Of a stretch of DNA of 64,000 nucleotides, positions 35,765-44,794 are shown piece after piece. The first letter of the stretch is position 1; each line of letters begins with the position of its first letter. A model generated the notes under the pieces. The model was given only the letters and a program-made list of their open reading frames with translations, was not told the DNA's origin and ran no database searches. The DNA comes from Accumulibacter phosphatis (GTDB lineage Bacteria; Pseudomonadota; Gammaproteobacteria; Burkholderiales; Rhodocyclaceae), in contig NC_013194.1 in assembly GCF_000024165.1 (NCBI RefSeq), positions 2,914,001 to 2,978,000 of the forward strand, given 5' to 3'. Position numbers and translations under genes: made by a program.

Positions 35765-37084
35765 CTAGCCTCCAGCCTGATCGGTCAGCGCGCGGAAGAA
35801 GCGGTAGCAGTTGCGCCCTGCCTTCTTGGCGTGGTACATCGCCGTGTCGGCGTTCTTGAGGAGCCGGTTGACGTCTTCACCGTGCTGCGGATAGACGGCG
35901 ATGCCGAGGCTGGCCGAAATGCCGATCTCGTGGGGGCCGATGGCGAACGGCCGTTGAAGCGCCGCAAGGATCTTGCCGGCGACGACGACAGCATCCGCCG
36001 CCTTGTCCATCTGCGCCAGCAGGATGACGAACTCGTCACCGCCGAGGCGTGAAACGGTGTCCGATTCGCGGGGCACACAACTCTGCAGACGCAGCGCCAC
36101 CTCCTTCAGCAGAAGATCGCCGACGTCATGACCCAGGGTATCGTTGACCGGCTTGAACTGGTCCAGGTCGAGGAACATCAGGGCCAGCGTCCCGCGGTCC
36201 CGCCGCGCCTGCGCCACAGCCTGCGCCAGCCGGTCGCTGAGCAGGGCGCGGTTCGGCAGATCGGTCAGTTGATCATGATGGGCGAGGTGCTGGACGCGTT
36301 CCTCGGTCACCTTGCGTTCGGAAATATCCTGCTTGATGGCGACGAAATGCTGAATCCTGCCGTTCATGTCGGTAACCGGGGAAATGGTCAGCGCCTCGTC
36401 GTAGACGCTGCCGTCCTTGCGTCGGTTGACCAGTTCCCCGCTCCAGACCTGACCGGCGAGGATCGTTGCCCACATCCGCTGGTAGAACGCCGCGTCCTGC
36501 CTGCCCGACTTGAGCACCTCGCCGGGAGTGCGGCCGACGGCTTCCGCCAGCGTTCGCCCGGTCATTGCCGTGAACGCCGGATTGGCCCACTCAATGGCCG
36601 CATTGACGTCGGTGATGACGATGCCGTTGGCGGCCGAATTCAATGCCGCCTCGAAGAGCCGCAATCGCGATTCCAGCCGCTGGCGGACCAGCGCGTGCCG
36701 TATCGCGCGACCGAGGGCGTCGTGCTCGAACTGGCCCTTGACCAGGTAGTCCTGTGCGCCGGCCCGCAGCGCTGCCTCGGCGAGCTGGTGATCGTCGCGA
36801 CCGGTAAGCACGATGATCGGCACATCCGGGATCACCCGGCGCATCGCCTGCACCGTGGCGAGTCCGGCCGAGTCCGGCAGCGAAAGATCGAGCAGCACGA
36901 CGTCCGGCCGGCTCGCCGTGGCGGCGGCAACCCCCTCGGCAAGTGTCGGTACCCAGGTCACCGGATCCTTGTCGCCGATGCAGCGAAGACCGGCAAGGCG
37001 AACGTGGGCCCGGATCAGGCCCAGGTCACCGGCGTCGTCTTCGATCACCAGAATGGAAATCCGCTGTTGGATCGCTGTACTCAT
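35765..37084 (-). CDS. Response regulator with PAS and GGDEF output
   Basis: A 439-residue protein. The receiver domain (about 9-125) has the acidic pair EDD, phospho-acceptor aspartate in VVLLDLSLPDS and lysine in YLVKGQF. One PAS domain (about 140-255) follows, then a diguanylate cyclase domain (about 260-430) with GGDEF and an RxxD inhibitory site (RESD). It probably makes c-di-GMP when phosphorylated by a kinase of the same operon. There is a 99-bp gap before it, the largest within the operon. Confidence 0.93.
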   Translation of the reverse strand: MSTAIQQRISILVIEDDAGDLGLIRAHVRLAGLRCIGDKDPVTWVPTLAEGVAAATASRPDVVLLDLSLPDSAGLATVQAMRRVIPDVPIIVLTGRDDHQLAEAALRAGAQDYLVKGQFEHDALGRAIRHALVRQRLESRLRLFEAALNSAANGIVITDVNAAIEWANPAFTAMTGRTLAEAVGRTPGEVLKSGRQDAAFYQRMWATILAGQVWSGELVNRRKDGSVYDEALTISPVTDMNGRIQHFVAIKQDISERKVTEERVQHLAHHDQLTDLPNRALLSDRLAQAVAQARRDRGTLALMFLDLDQFKPVNDTLGHDVGDLLLKEVALRLQSCVPRESDTVSRLGGDEFVILLAQMDKAADAVVVAGKILAALQRPFAIGPHEIGISASLGIAVYPQHGEDVNRLLKNADTAMYHAKKAGRNCYRFFRALTDQAGG

Positions 37085-37183
37085 TCCCCGTTCTCCATCA
37101 CCCGCACCGGCGACGCGGCGAGTGCGTCGCCGCGCATCGCCGGCATCCGCGGTGCACTACCTGGCACGCGTATCCGCCCAGGT

Positions 37184-37633
37184 TCATTCGCCATTTTGCG
37201 GCAGGCGCACCAGTTTGAACCAGTACTCGCCCAATATTCGCACGGTGGCAATGAACTCGCGCAGGTCCGCCGGCTTTTGCACATAGCCGGCGGCACCAAG
37301 CTCATAAGCGCGGCGAACGTCAGCTTCCAGTAGCGACGTCGTCACCACGACCACCGGAATCGCGCGCAGCGTCTCATCCTGCTTGATTGCCGCGAGGAAC
37401 TCGAGGCCACCCTGGCCGGGCATCTTGAGATCGAGCAGAATCAGGTCGGGGTGTACCGCCCCGGCCCAGCGTGCTCCCTCCCGGCGCAGACACCGCATCG
37501 CTTCCCGCCCATCGGCCGCACTGCTCATCTCGGTAGCGAAACCGTTCCTGACGATCGCCAGTTGCATCAGCCGGGCGTCGCCGGGCTCGTCCTCGACAAT
37601 CAGGAGGCGCCTGGTTTGTAGTCGCTGGTTCAT
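37184..37633 (-). CDS. Single-domain response regulator (Rcp1-like)
   Basis: A 149-residue receiver with the acidic pair EDE, aspartate in LILLDLKMPGQGG, threonine in VVTTS and lysine in GYVQKPADL. The large insertion between beta-2 and the aspartate (REGARWAGAVHPD) is typical of Rcp1-like receivers that pair with phytochrome-type or CHASE kinases. There is no output domain, so it likely works by relay or protein contact. The start at 37633 (MNQRLQTRR) is preferred over 37708, which would overlap the upstream receiver gene. Confidence 0.92.
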   Translation of the reverse strand: MNQRLQTRRLLIVEDEPGDARLMQLAIVRNGFATEMSSAADGREAMRCLRREGARWAGAVHPDLILLDLKMPGQGGLEFLAAIKQDETLRAIPVVVVTTSLLEADVRRAYELGAAGYVQKPADLREFIATVRILGEYWFKLVRLPQNGE

Positions 37634-37643
37634 GTGATTGGGC

Positions 37644-38090
37644 TCACCGGCGTTCAGGCAGCCGCACCAGAGAGGTCCAGTATTCACCGAGTTGGCGGAT
37701 CTCGGCAATGAACTCGCTCACATCCAGCGGTTTGGCCACGTATCCGGCCGCCCCGAGTCGGTACGCCCCCCGCACATCCCGCTCGACGTCAGAGGTGCTC
37801 AGCACGACCACCGGGATGGCCCGCAACGCTACGTCCGCCTTCACGGCGACGAGAAACTCCCGGCCGTCCAGGCGCGGCATGTTGAGATCGAGAAGAATCA
37901 GGTCGGGACGCAGCGCTTCCTTGAAGCGATCGGTCTCGCGGCGCAGATACTCGAGTGCTTCACGACCGTCGACGACATGCTCGAGCGTGGCGTTGATGCG
38001 GGTCTCGGCCATGGCCAGCCGGACGAGGTGGGCATCCGCCGCATCGTCTTCGACGAGCAGAATGCGCAGCGGGGAAGCCACTCCGGTCAC
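37644..38090 (-). CDS. Single-domain response regulator (Rcp1-like), paralogue of the next gene
   Basis: A 148-residue receiver: acidic pair EDD, aspartate in LILLDLNMPRLDG, serine/threonine in VLSTSD and lysine in GYVAKPLDV. It shares the pattern LGEYWxxLVRLPxx at the C-terminus and most core positions with the receiver at 37184-37633, so the two arose by duplication. It overlaps the CHASE-type kinase gene by four bases, making that kinase its likely partner. Confidence 0.93.
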   Translation of the reverse strand: MTGVASPLRILLVEDDAADAHLVRLAMAETRINATLEHVVDGREALEYLRRETDRFKEALRPDLILLDLNMPRLDGREFLVAVKADVALRAIPVVVLSTSDVERDVRGAYRLGAAGYVAKPLDVSEFIAEIRQLGEYWTSLVRLPERR

Positions 38091-39727
38091 GGCCGCGCTT
38101 CCAGGGTAGCGTGCGGCGCCGTCGGTGCGACATCCCCCGCGGGCAGTTCGATCAGCACGCTGCAGCCACCGCCGGCAGCCTCTTCGAGCCAGGCGTAACC
38201 GCCCGCACTCTCGGCGATGCGGCGGAGAATGGCCAGGCCGACGCCGGTCCCTCCGCCACTCGTTGCCAGCCGTTCAAAGACCCGGAACACGCGCTGCCGG
38301 TATTCGTCTTCGACCCCCGGACCATTGTCGCTGATGCGATAGCGCACCGAGGCGCCGACTCGCTCGCCGGCGATCTCGATCCGCAAGGACTGGGCACCGC
38401 GCCCATGGCGCAGGGCGTTGTCGAGCACGACCCGGAAGAGTTCGCGCAAGCGCGGCGAGTCGATCATGGCCGCAGGCAGCCTGCCCACTTCGACCCGGGC
38501 CGCCGCCTGGGCGATCACGTCGGCAAATTCCACCAGTACCCTGCTCAGCGTCTGCTCGGCATCGCAGGCCTCGATGCTGCCGCGCGGCTGATCGGCAGCC
38601 AGATACAGCTCGACATCGCGGAGCAGTTCCTGCAGTCGAAGCGCCTGCTGGTTGATGAAGTCGAGCGAAGCCTGCACCTCCGCATCGTCGACGCGCCCGG
38701 CCAACTGGGCGCGCAGGCGGCCGGCATAGCTGGCGACCCGGCGTACCGGCTCCTGCAGGTGATGGGCAGTAACCTCGGCAAAACGCTGCAGATCAGCCGT
38801 TCGCTGGGCGACCCGCAGCTCGAGATTCCGCCCGTGCGCCCTGGTCGCAGCGAACAGTCTTGCCTGCCATGCCGCATGCCAGGCGAGCAGCAGACTGAGC
38901 AGCAGGGCGGCGGCGCACTTCCACAACACGCCTGACACGTCCTGCCAGCCCAGCACCGGAGCGATCCGCAACGTCCAGGTCACGTCAGCGACAGGCAGGC
39001 TGCGTTCGACGGGAGCGACCAGAGGTGACGACGACGCGCGGATCACCTGCTCCTGGCGCGTCGTCGGATCGACGCGCGACAGTTCCCAGGCGTATCCACG
39101 TTCCTGCAGTTCCGCCAAGCGCGCCTGGGCCAGCACTTCCGGAATCGCCAGAAGGACGACAGCAAAGCCCCAGAAGGCTTCCCGACCCTGGCCATCATCG
39201 AGGAAGAGCGGCAGGCGACCGGCAGCCACCTGCCGGCCCTCGCGCAACGTCAGGGGACCGCTCAGTGTCAAGCGACGTCCGTCACCGGCCGCTGGCGATT
39301 CGTTCGCCGATTCCAGATCACGCAGCAGGTCGTGACCCATCCTTTCCGCGTTGACCGCAGACGGCAGCGTCAGGGCAAGGGCCCCTCGCGGCGCCAGTTG
39401 CAGCGCCACGGCGCCAGGGTAGAGACGCAGCAAGCGAGCCGCCGTCGCCTCGAAGTCGGGAATGCTGCCTTTGCCCTGGCGCAGCATCACTGCCAAGGTG
39501 TCGGTCAGGGACAGCGCGTGCTCGATACTGGTCTGCAGCGCCCAGGCGCGCTCAGCCGCCAGCCCGCTGAGCGCAGCGCGCTCTGCCTGCCGGCGGTCGG
39601 CCTCGTAACGCCAGATCAGCCCGGCAGTTACCGCGGCCGCCAGCGAGAAGACCAACAGGGCCACGTAGGCCGGCCGGCAGAACAGCCCGTCCCTGGCCGG
39701 CGCAAGTCCAGTCGCCGGTCCGCTCAT
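38087..39727 (-). CDS. CHASE-domain sensor histidine kinase
   Basis: A 546-residue protein. A first membrane helix (about 19-40) and a second (about 277-300) flank a periplasmic CHASE-like sensor. The kinase part has a dimerisation helix with the phospho-acceptor region VTAHHLQEPVRR, where the usual HDLxxPL reads HHLQEPV. The ATP-binding domain keeps the N box (VVLDNALRHG), G1 (DNGPGVED) and G2 (GGTGVGLAI). The start at 39727 overlaps the upstream kinase by four bases. The ligand of the CHASE domain is unknown. Confidence 0.9.
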   Translation of the reverse strand: MSGPATGLAPARDGLFCRPAYVALLVFSLAAAVTAGLIWRYEADRRQAERAALSGLAAERAWALQTSIEHALSLTDTLAVMLRQGKGSIPDFEATAARLLRLYPGAVALQLAPRGALALTLPSAVNAERMGHDLLRDLESANESPAAGDGRRLTLSGPLTLREGRQVAAGRLPLFLDDGQGREAFWGFAVVLLAIPEVLAQARLAELQERGYAWELSRVDPTTRQEQVIRASSSPLVAPVERSLPVADVTWTLRIAPVLGWQDVSGVLWKCAAALLLSLLLAWHAAWQARLFAATRAHGRNLELRVAQRTADLQRFAEVTAHHLQEPVRRVASYAGRLRAQLAGRVDDAEVQASLDFINQQALRLQELLRDVELYLAADQPRGSIEACDAEQTLSRVLVEFADVIAQAAARVEVGRLPAAMIDSPRLRELFRVVLDNALRHGRGAQSLRIEIAGERVGASVRYRISDNGPGVEDEYRQRVFRVFERLATSGGGTGVGLAILRRIAESAGGYAWLEEAAGGGCSVLIELPAGDVAPTAPHATLEARP

Positions 39728-41361
39728 ACTCCCCCCTCGGCCAGCGGCAGCACGACGCAGAAGCGGCTGCCCTCGCCTTCGCCGCTCGACTCGACCCAGA
39801 TGCGCCCGCCATGGTGCTCGACGATCTTGCGGCAGAGTGCCAGGCCGACGCCGCTGCCTTCGTAGATGGCACGGCTCTGCAAACGCTGGAACATCTGGAA
39901 CAGGCGCCCGACCTGAGCGTGGTGGATACCGACTCCGTTGTCGGCCACCGAGAGCGACCAGTCGCTGGCGCTTACCCTGCTGGCAATGGTGATCACGGGC
40001 GTCCGCCCGGCGACGCGGAACTTGGCTGCATTGCCGATCAGGTTCTGGATCAGTCGCAGCATCTCGTCCGGCCGAACGAGGACCCGTGGCCAGGTCCCGT
40101 GGACCTTGACGGTGGCCTCCGCCTCGGCGATCGCCGGTTGGAGAAACAGCAATGCCTCGTCGAGGATGGCTCGGCTGTCGACCCATGTCGGCGGCTCACC
40201 CAGACGGCCGACGCGCGAGTACTCGAGCAACGCAACGAGCATGCGATCGAGGCGCTTGGCGCCGTCGATGGCAAACCCGAAGTACTCGCGGCACTCGGCG
40301 TCGAGTCCGTCGCCCAGGCTGATGCCAAGCAGTTGCAGGTAGCTGGAGATCATTCTCAGGGGCTGCCGTAGATCGTGCGAAATCGCGTAGCTGAACTGTT
40401 CCAGTTCGGCGTTCGAACGTCTGAGTTCCCCCTCCACCTGCTTGCGCTCACTGATGTCCTGCGTCGTGCCGAGGCCCCGAACGGGCCGGCCATCGGCATC
40501 GCGGAGCACGTCGGCATTGACGCGAACCTGCCGAATGCTCTTGCCGACCCGGACGCGGTGCTCGTTTTCGAAGGCCCCACCCTTGTCGAGCGCGCATTGC
40601 CAGGCGGCGACGAGCGACTGGCGATCTTCGGGCACGACACGCGCCAGGTACGTCGCGTAGCTACCGACGCTACCGCCGGCCAGACCATAGATCCGGCAGG
40701 TTTCCATCGACAAGTGCATCTCGTCCTTCGCCAGGTCATAGGTCCAACTGCCGACATGGGCGACGGACTGCGCCCGGATCAGGTTGTCCTCGCTCTCGCG
40801 CAGAGCACGCAGCGTGTCGTCGAGCACCTTGACCTTCTGATGGAGTTCCTCCTGCAGCGCTTCCTGCGCGCGGATGAGGCGGTGCGTGCGGATAGCCGAG
40901 TAGACCGAAACGCAGATTCGGTCGGCGCTCAATTCCGACTTGAGTCGGTAGCCGTCGATTTCGTAGCCGATGACCACCTCGCGCTGGGGTGCGTAACCCG
41001 GCTGCCCGGTAATCAGAACGATCTGCACGCTGCGGTTGCCAAGGTCGTCGCGAACGTGGCGAACGAGGTCAAGGCCGGCCCGATCGGACTCCATCACGAC
41101 GTCGAGCAGGATCAGGGCGACGTCGGGATGGGCGACCAGCACGGTTCTCGCCTCCTGCGCCGACAGGGCATCGAGCAGCAGTAACGGGCGGCCGTCGATC
41201 ACGACGTCCTGCAGAGCCAGGTGGAGCACGGCATGGACGTCCTGTTCGTCGTCGACCAGCAACACCTTCCAGGGATTGCCCATAGCGGCGGTTGCCGCCT
41301 CCCCCGCTGCCGGCAGGAACAGGTCCGAAAGCAGATCAGAGTGCGTGGCCCCGCTACTCAT
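39724..41361 (-). CDS. Receiver-PAS-histidine kinase, first gene of the signalling operon
   Basis: A 545-residue cytosolic protein. The receiver (about 32-155) has DDE, aspartate in LILLDVVMES and lysine in YRLKSEL. The linker after it (PQREVVIGYEIDGYRLKSE) resembles the DUF3369-type segment of HD-GYP regulators. A PAS domain (about 210-315) and a kinase core follow with ISHDLRQPLRM, N box LIQNLIGNAAKF and GSGVGLALC. The start at 41361 has a GGAGG eight bases upstream, while the longer frame from 41652 is non-coding upstream. It may take phosphate in through its receiver and pass it to the single-domain regulators. Confidence 0.9.
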   Translation of the reverse strand: MSSGATHSDLLSDLFLPAAGEAATAAMGNPWKVLLVDDEQDVHAVLHLALQDVVIDGRPLLLLDALSAQEARTVLVAHPDVALILLDVVMESDRAGLDLVRHVRDDLGNRSVQIVLITGQPGYAPQREVVIGYEIDGYRLKSELSADRICVSVYSAIRTHRLIRAQEALQEELHQKVKVLDDTLRALRESEDNLIRAQSVAHVGSWTYDLAKDEMHLSMETCRIYGLAGGSVGSYATYLARVVPEDRQSLVAAWQCALDKGGAFENEHRVRVGKSIRQVRVNADVLRDADGRPVRGLGTTQDISERKQVEGELRRSNAELEQFSYAISHDLRQPLRMISSYLQLLGISLGDGLDAECREYFGFAIDGAKRLDRMLVALLEYSRVGRLGEPPTWVDSRAILDEALLFLQPAIAEAEATVKVHGTWPRVLVRPDEMLRLIQNLIGNAAKFRVAGRTPVITIASRVSASDWSLSVADNGVGIHHAQVGRLFQMFQRLQSRAIYEGSGVGLALCRKIVEHHGGRIWVESSGEGEGSRFCVVLPLAEGGV

Positions 41362-42018
41362 CGTGGAACCTCCAGGCGAAAACCGCGTCGGCGAACCGCG
41401 GCACGGCGGTCCGGAGGTGCCGGTCCGCTGCCCCGCGGCAAGACAGAGGCCGCCAACCGGCTGGCCGCAAGCAACCGCCCGTGCAAGACAACCCCGCACA
41501 GACACCGCCAACTGCCGCCGCAAGAGCCACCCGCCGCGATGACCAATTCGATGGAACCTTTCTTCTGATGTCGAAACGCTTCGCCCAGCGTTCCCTGTCA
41601 TGGCCGATACGATGCAGCAGACAACCATGGCGGCCACGCTCCCGACAGCCACCGGGAACGACCTGTGCAGTTTGCCTGAGGCTTCGATGACCTCCCTAAG
41701 CCAGAAACGGCACGAAAACGGTTTACTTTAGGGTCCGCCAGTCAATTCCTCAACGCGCATCGCCAAACCCGGAAGCGGCAATACGAGCTGACAGGGGATC
41801 CAGGAAGTCCCCCCAGCACTCTGACGCACGCTGCCAGCACTGCCGGCGCGGGCCCGCTCCGGGCGCGCACGGCAACGGCCGCAAACCCCGTTGCAGCGGG
41901 CTCCTGCTTCCCGCGAAAACTCAGTCTGTTACAATTCGGGGCTGGCTCGCTGGCGCCCCCCGGACCTGCAGGCAGGCGCCGGCCCCCTCGTTCCCTTTCC
42001 CCCAAGACAGAGGCAATC
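41362..42018. other. Intergenic region between signalling operon and serC
   Basis: These 657 bp divide two divergent transcripts. Short frames on both strands lack recognisable domains. A TACAAT -10 candidate at 41930-41935 lies about 85 bp upstream of serC, with no convincing -35. No repeat or RNA gene was recognised. Confidence 0.55.
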
Positions 42019-43134
42019 ATGCAACCCACAGCAAAACCCAAGAATCCGAATTTCTCCTCGGGGCCCTGCAGCAAGCGGCCGGGCTACGACGTCAGTGCCC
42101 TGAAGCTCGACACGCTGGGGCGCTCGCATCGCTCGGCGCTCGGCAAGAAAGCCTTGGGCCTGGCGTGTTCGGAGACCGCTCGTATCCTCGGCCTGCCCGA
42201 AGGCTACCGGGTCGGTGTGGTGCCGGGTTCGGATACCGGGGCGGTGGAAATGGCGATGTGGTCGCTACTCGGCCAGCGCGGCGTGGACGTCCTGGCTTGG
42301 GAGTCCTTTGGCTCGGGCTGGGCCACCGATGTCGTCAAGCAACTGAAGCTTGCGAACGCCAGGGTGCTGAAAGCCGACTACGGCGACATCGTCGATTTCT
42401 CGCAGGTCGATTTCGAAAACGATGTCGTCTTTACGTGGAACGGCACGACCTCCGGCGTCAAGGTCGCCAACGCTGACTGGATCCCGGATGACCGGGCCGG
42501 CCTGACGATCTGCGACGCGACCTCGGCCGTCTTCGCCATGGACTTGCCCTGGGCGAAGCTCGACGTGGTGACCTTCTCCTGGCAGAAGGTGCTGGGCGGC
42601 GAAGGTGCACACGGGATGCTCATCCTCGGCCCGCGCGCCGTCGCCCGTCTCGAGTCCTACAGCCCACCCTGGCCCTTGCCGAAGGTCTTTCGCCTCACCT
42701 CGGGCGGCAAGCTCAGCGAAGGTATCTTCCGGGGCGAAACGATCAACACGCCGTCGATGCTCTGCGTTGCCGACTATCTCGACGCCCTCACCTGGATCGA
42801 GGCGATTGGCGGCGTCAAGGCAGCGATCGCCCGCAGTGAAGCCAACCTGGCGGTGATTGCCGATTTCGTTGCCGCCAACGACTGGATTTCCTTCCTGGCC
42901 AAGGATCCGGCGACCCGCTCCAACACCAGCGTCTGCCTGAGTGTGCAACTCGACGCCGAGCAGGTCAAGAAGCTGGTCAAGCTGCTCGACAGCGAAGGCG
43001 TGGCGTTCGACATCGGCTCGTACAAGGACGCACCGGCAGGCATCCGCATCTGGTGTGGGGCGACCGTCGAGACGGCCGACCTGCAGGCGCTGATGCCATG
43101 GCTTGCCTGGGCCTACCAGCAGGTCGCCGCCTGA
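42019..43134 (+). CDS. serC: Phosphoserine transaminase
   Basis: A 371-residue PLP enzyme converting 3-phosphohydroxypyruvate to phosphoserine. The N-terminus has NPNFSSGPCSKRPGYD and SHRSALGKKAL. The PLP lysine lies in FSWQKVLGGEGAHGM. This sequence type (SerC of the alphaproteobacterial/archaeal kind) differs from E. coli SerC, which many betaproteobacteria carry, so the gene may have a different ancestry. It is followed 50 bp later by serA, giving two consecutive serine-synthesis steps. Confidence 0.92.
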   Translation: MQPTAKPKNPNFSSGPCSKRPGYDVSALKLDTLGRSHRSALGKKALGLACSETARILGLPEGYRVGVVPGSDTGAVEMAMWSLLGQRGVDVLAWESFGSGWATDVVKQLKLANARVLKADYGDIVDFSQVDFENDVVFTWNGTTSGVKVANADWIPDDRAGLTICDATSAVFAMDLPWAKLDVVTFSWQKVLGGEGAHGMLILGPRAVARLESYSPPWPLPKVFRLTSGGKLSEGIFRGETINTPSMLCVADYLDALTWIEAIGGVKAAIARSEANLAVIADFVAANDWISFLAKDPATRSNTSVCLSVQLDAEQVKKLVKLLDSEGVAFDIGSYKDAPAGIRIWCGATVETADLQALMPWLAWAYQQVAA

Positions 43135-43184
43135 TTCCGCGGCGCCGCACCCTTACCACAACCCCCTTTCAGAGCGACATTTCC

Positions 43185-44357
43185 ATGTACAAGGTCAGAA
43201 CCTACAACAAGATCTCGGTCAAGGGCCTCGATCGATTCCCCCGTCAGGCGTACGAAGTCGGCAGTGACATCGCCCACCCCGACGCCTTCCTCCTGCGCAG
43301 TCAGAAGCTCCAGGGCATCGATGTGCCGGCGTCGCTGCTCGCCGTCGCGCGCGCCGGTGCGGGCGTCAACAACGTTCCGGTCGCCGAATATGGCAAGCAG
43401 GGAATCGTCGTCTTCAACACCCCGGGTGCCAACGCCAACGCGGTCAAGGAACTGGTGATGGCCGGCATGCTGCTGAGCGCTCGTGGCATCGTCGACGGCA
43501 TGAACTTCGTGCAATCGCTCGGGGAGCTGAACGATGCCGCCGAGATGTCGGCACGCCTCGAGAAGGAAAAGTCCCGCTTCGCCGGTCACGAGATCAGCGG
43601 CAAGACGCTCGGCATCGTCGGTCTGGGGGCGATCGGCTCGATGGTTGCCGACATGGCGCTGGCCATGGGCATGCAGGTGGTCGGCTTTGATCCGGTGTTG
43701 TCGATCGACGCCGCCTGGCGCCTGTCGAACGAAGTCAGCCGCATGGAGAACCTGCAATCGCTGCTGGCCCGCTCCGACTACGTCTCGCTGCACGTGCCGG
43801 CGGTCGACGCGACGCGGCACATGCTCAACAGCGATACGCTGGCGGTGATCAAGGAAGGAGCCGTGTTGCTCAACTTCGCCCGCGACGCGATCGTGGATTC
43901 GGCGGCCATCCTGCGCAGTCTGGACAGCGGCAGGCTTGGCAAGTACGTCTGCGACTTTCCCGAACCGACGCTGCTCGGCCATCCGAAGATCATAGCCATG
44001 CCGCACATCGGCGCCAGCACCGAAGAATCCGAGGAAAACTGCGCGGTCATGGCGGCCAACCAACTGGTGGATTATCTCGAGAACGGCAACATCGTTAACT
44101 CGGTCAACTTCCCGAAGATCAGCATGGAGCGCAGCCCCGGTACATCGCGCATCACCTTCGCCAATGAAAATGTCTCGGGCGTCCTCGGGCACGTTCTTTC
44201 CGTGCTTGCCGACAACAAGGTGAACGTCGTCGACATGATGAACAAGAGCCGCGGCGAGCTGGCTTTCAATATCGTCGACGTCGAGCGCGAGCCCGGCGAC
44301 GCGGTGATCGACGCCATCAAGACGTCTGCGCACGTGATTCGCGTGCGCGTGATCTGA
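43185..44357 (+). CDS. serA: D-3-phosphoglycerate dehydrogenase with ACT domain
   Basis: A 390-residue protein. The N-terminal substrate part includes VARAGAGVNNVPVAEYGKQGIVVFN. The NAD fold has VGLGAIGSMVADMA. The catalytic histidine follows MPHIGASTEESEENCA. The C-terminal ACT domain (about 315-390, VLADNKVNVVDMMNKSRGE) suggests feedback control by serine. It catalyses the first step of serine synthesis. The start at 43185 (MYKVRTYNKIS) is preferred over the longer frame that overlaps serC. Confidence 0.94.
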   Translation: MYKVRTYNKISVKGLDRFPRQAYEVGSDIAHPDAFLLRSQKLQGIDVPASLLAVARAGAGVNNVPVAEYGKQGIVVFNTPGANANAVKELVMAGMLLSARGIVDGMNFVQSLGELNDAAEMSARLEKEKSRFAGHEISGKTLGIVGLGAIGSMVADMALAMGMQVVGFDPVLSIDAAWRLSNEVSRMENLQSLLARSDYVSLHVPAVDATRHMLNSDTLAVIKEGAVLLNFARDAIVDSAAILRSLDSGRLGKYVCDFPEPTLLGHPKIIAMPHIGASTEESEENCAVMAANQLVDYLENGNIVNSVNFPKISMERSPGTSRITFANENVSGVLGHVLSVLADNKVNVVDMMNKSRGELAFNIVDVEREPGDAVIDAIKTSAHVIRVRVI

Positions 44358-44372
44358 CCCGGCCTGCGAAAA

Positions 44373-44395
44373 GGGCGGGCCGGCGCGGCTCGCCC
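44373..44395 (+). terminator. Hairpin after serA
   Basis: A 9-bp stem with one G-U pair (GGGCGGGCC with GGCTCGCCC) and a 5-base loop starts 15 bp after the serA stop. There is no T-run on this strand. It is a plausible end of the serCA transcript. Confidence 0.45.
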
Positions 44396-44523
44396 ACTCC
44401 ACTGGACGCGATCGGCTGCTGCTTAGCCGAACCGGAACCAAGAAATGTGACCAGCGGTCGTAGAGTCGTTATGGACGGTCGGGGCCGGAGCCGATTGCGG
44501 CAATCCCTTGACAGGAGGAAGCC

Positions 44524-44682
44524 ATGAATCTCCAACTGCTGGCAAGTCTCGGTTGGCACGAGTTGCCGATTCTGATCTTCGCGGGGCTTCTTGGCGTGGT
44601 GTTCTTCCTGGTCATCCGCCAGAATCAGAAAGACTACCTGGAATTGGTCGGCATTCTCACCAGCAGCAAAGCGGACTCGTAG
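44524..44682 (+). CDS. Small single-pass membrane protein (52 aa), unknown function
   Basis: ATG at 44524 follows an ideal ACAGGAGGAAG site and opens a 52-codon frame. The product starts MNLQLLASLGWHELPILIFAG, has one membrane helix (about residues 14-33, ending GVVFFLVI) and a polar tail RQNQKDYLELVGILTSSKADS. I do not recognise the family. Support comes from the strong ribosome site, the clean helix and the hairpin just after the stop. It stands alone between serA and the convergent SixA-Nudix gene. Confidence 0.65.
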   Translation: MNLQLLASLGWHELPILIFAGLLGVVFFLVIRQNQKDYLELVGILTSSKADS

Positions 44683-44688
44683 CCGCCG

Positions 44689-44730
44689 CCTGACGCGGAG
44701 CGCCGGATGTCAGCCCGGCGCGGCGTCAGG
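44689..44730. terminator. Two-tier hairpin between convergent genes
   Basis: An outer 8-bp stem (44689-44696 with 44723-44730) encloses an inner 7-bp stem (44700-44706 with 44715-44721). It lies 6 bp after the stop of the small membrane protein and 64 bp before the end of the convergent SixA-Nudix gene, so it could end transcripts from both sides. No T-run is seen. Confidence 0.5.
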
Positions 44731-44794
44731 AACATCCGGCAACGCTTTGCCGAACCGGATTGCCGCGCTGACCTGCGCGATTCCAGTCGCGAGT

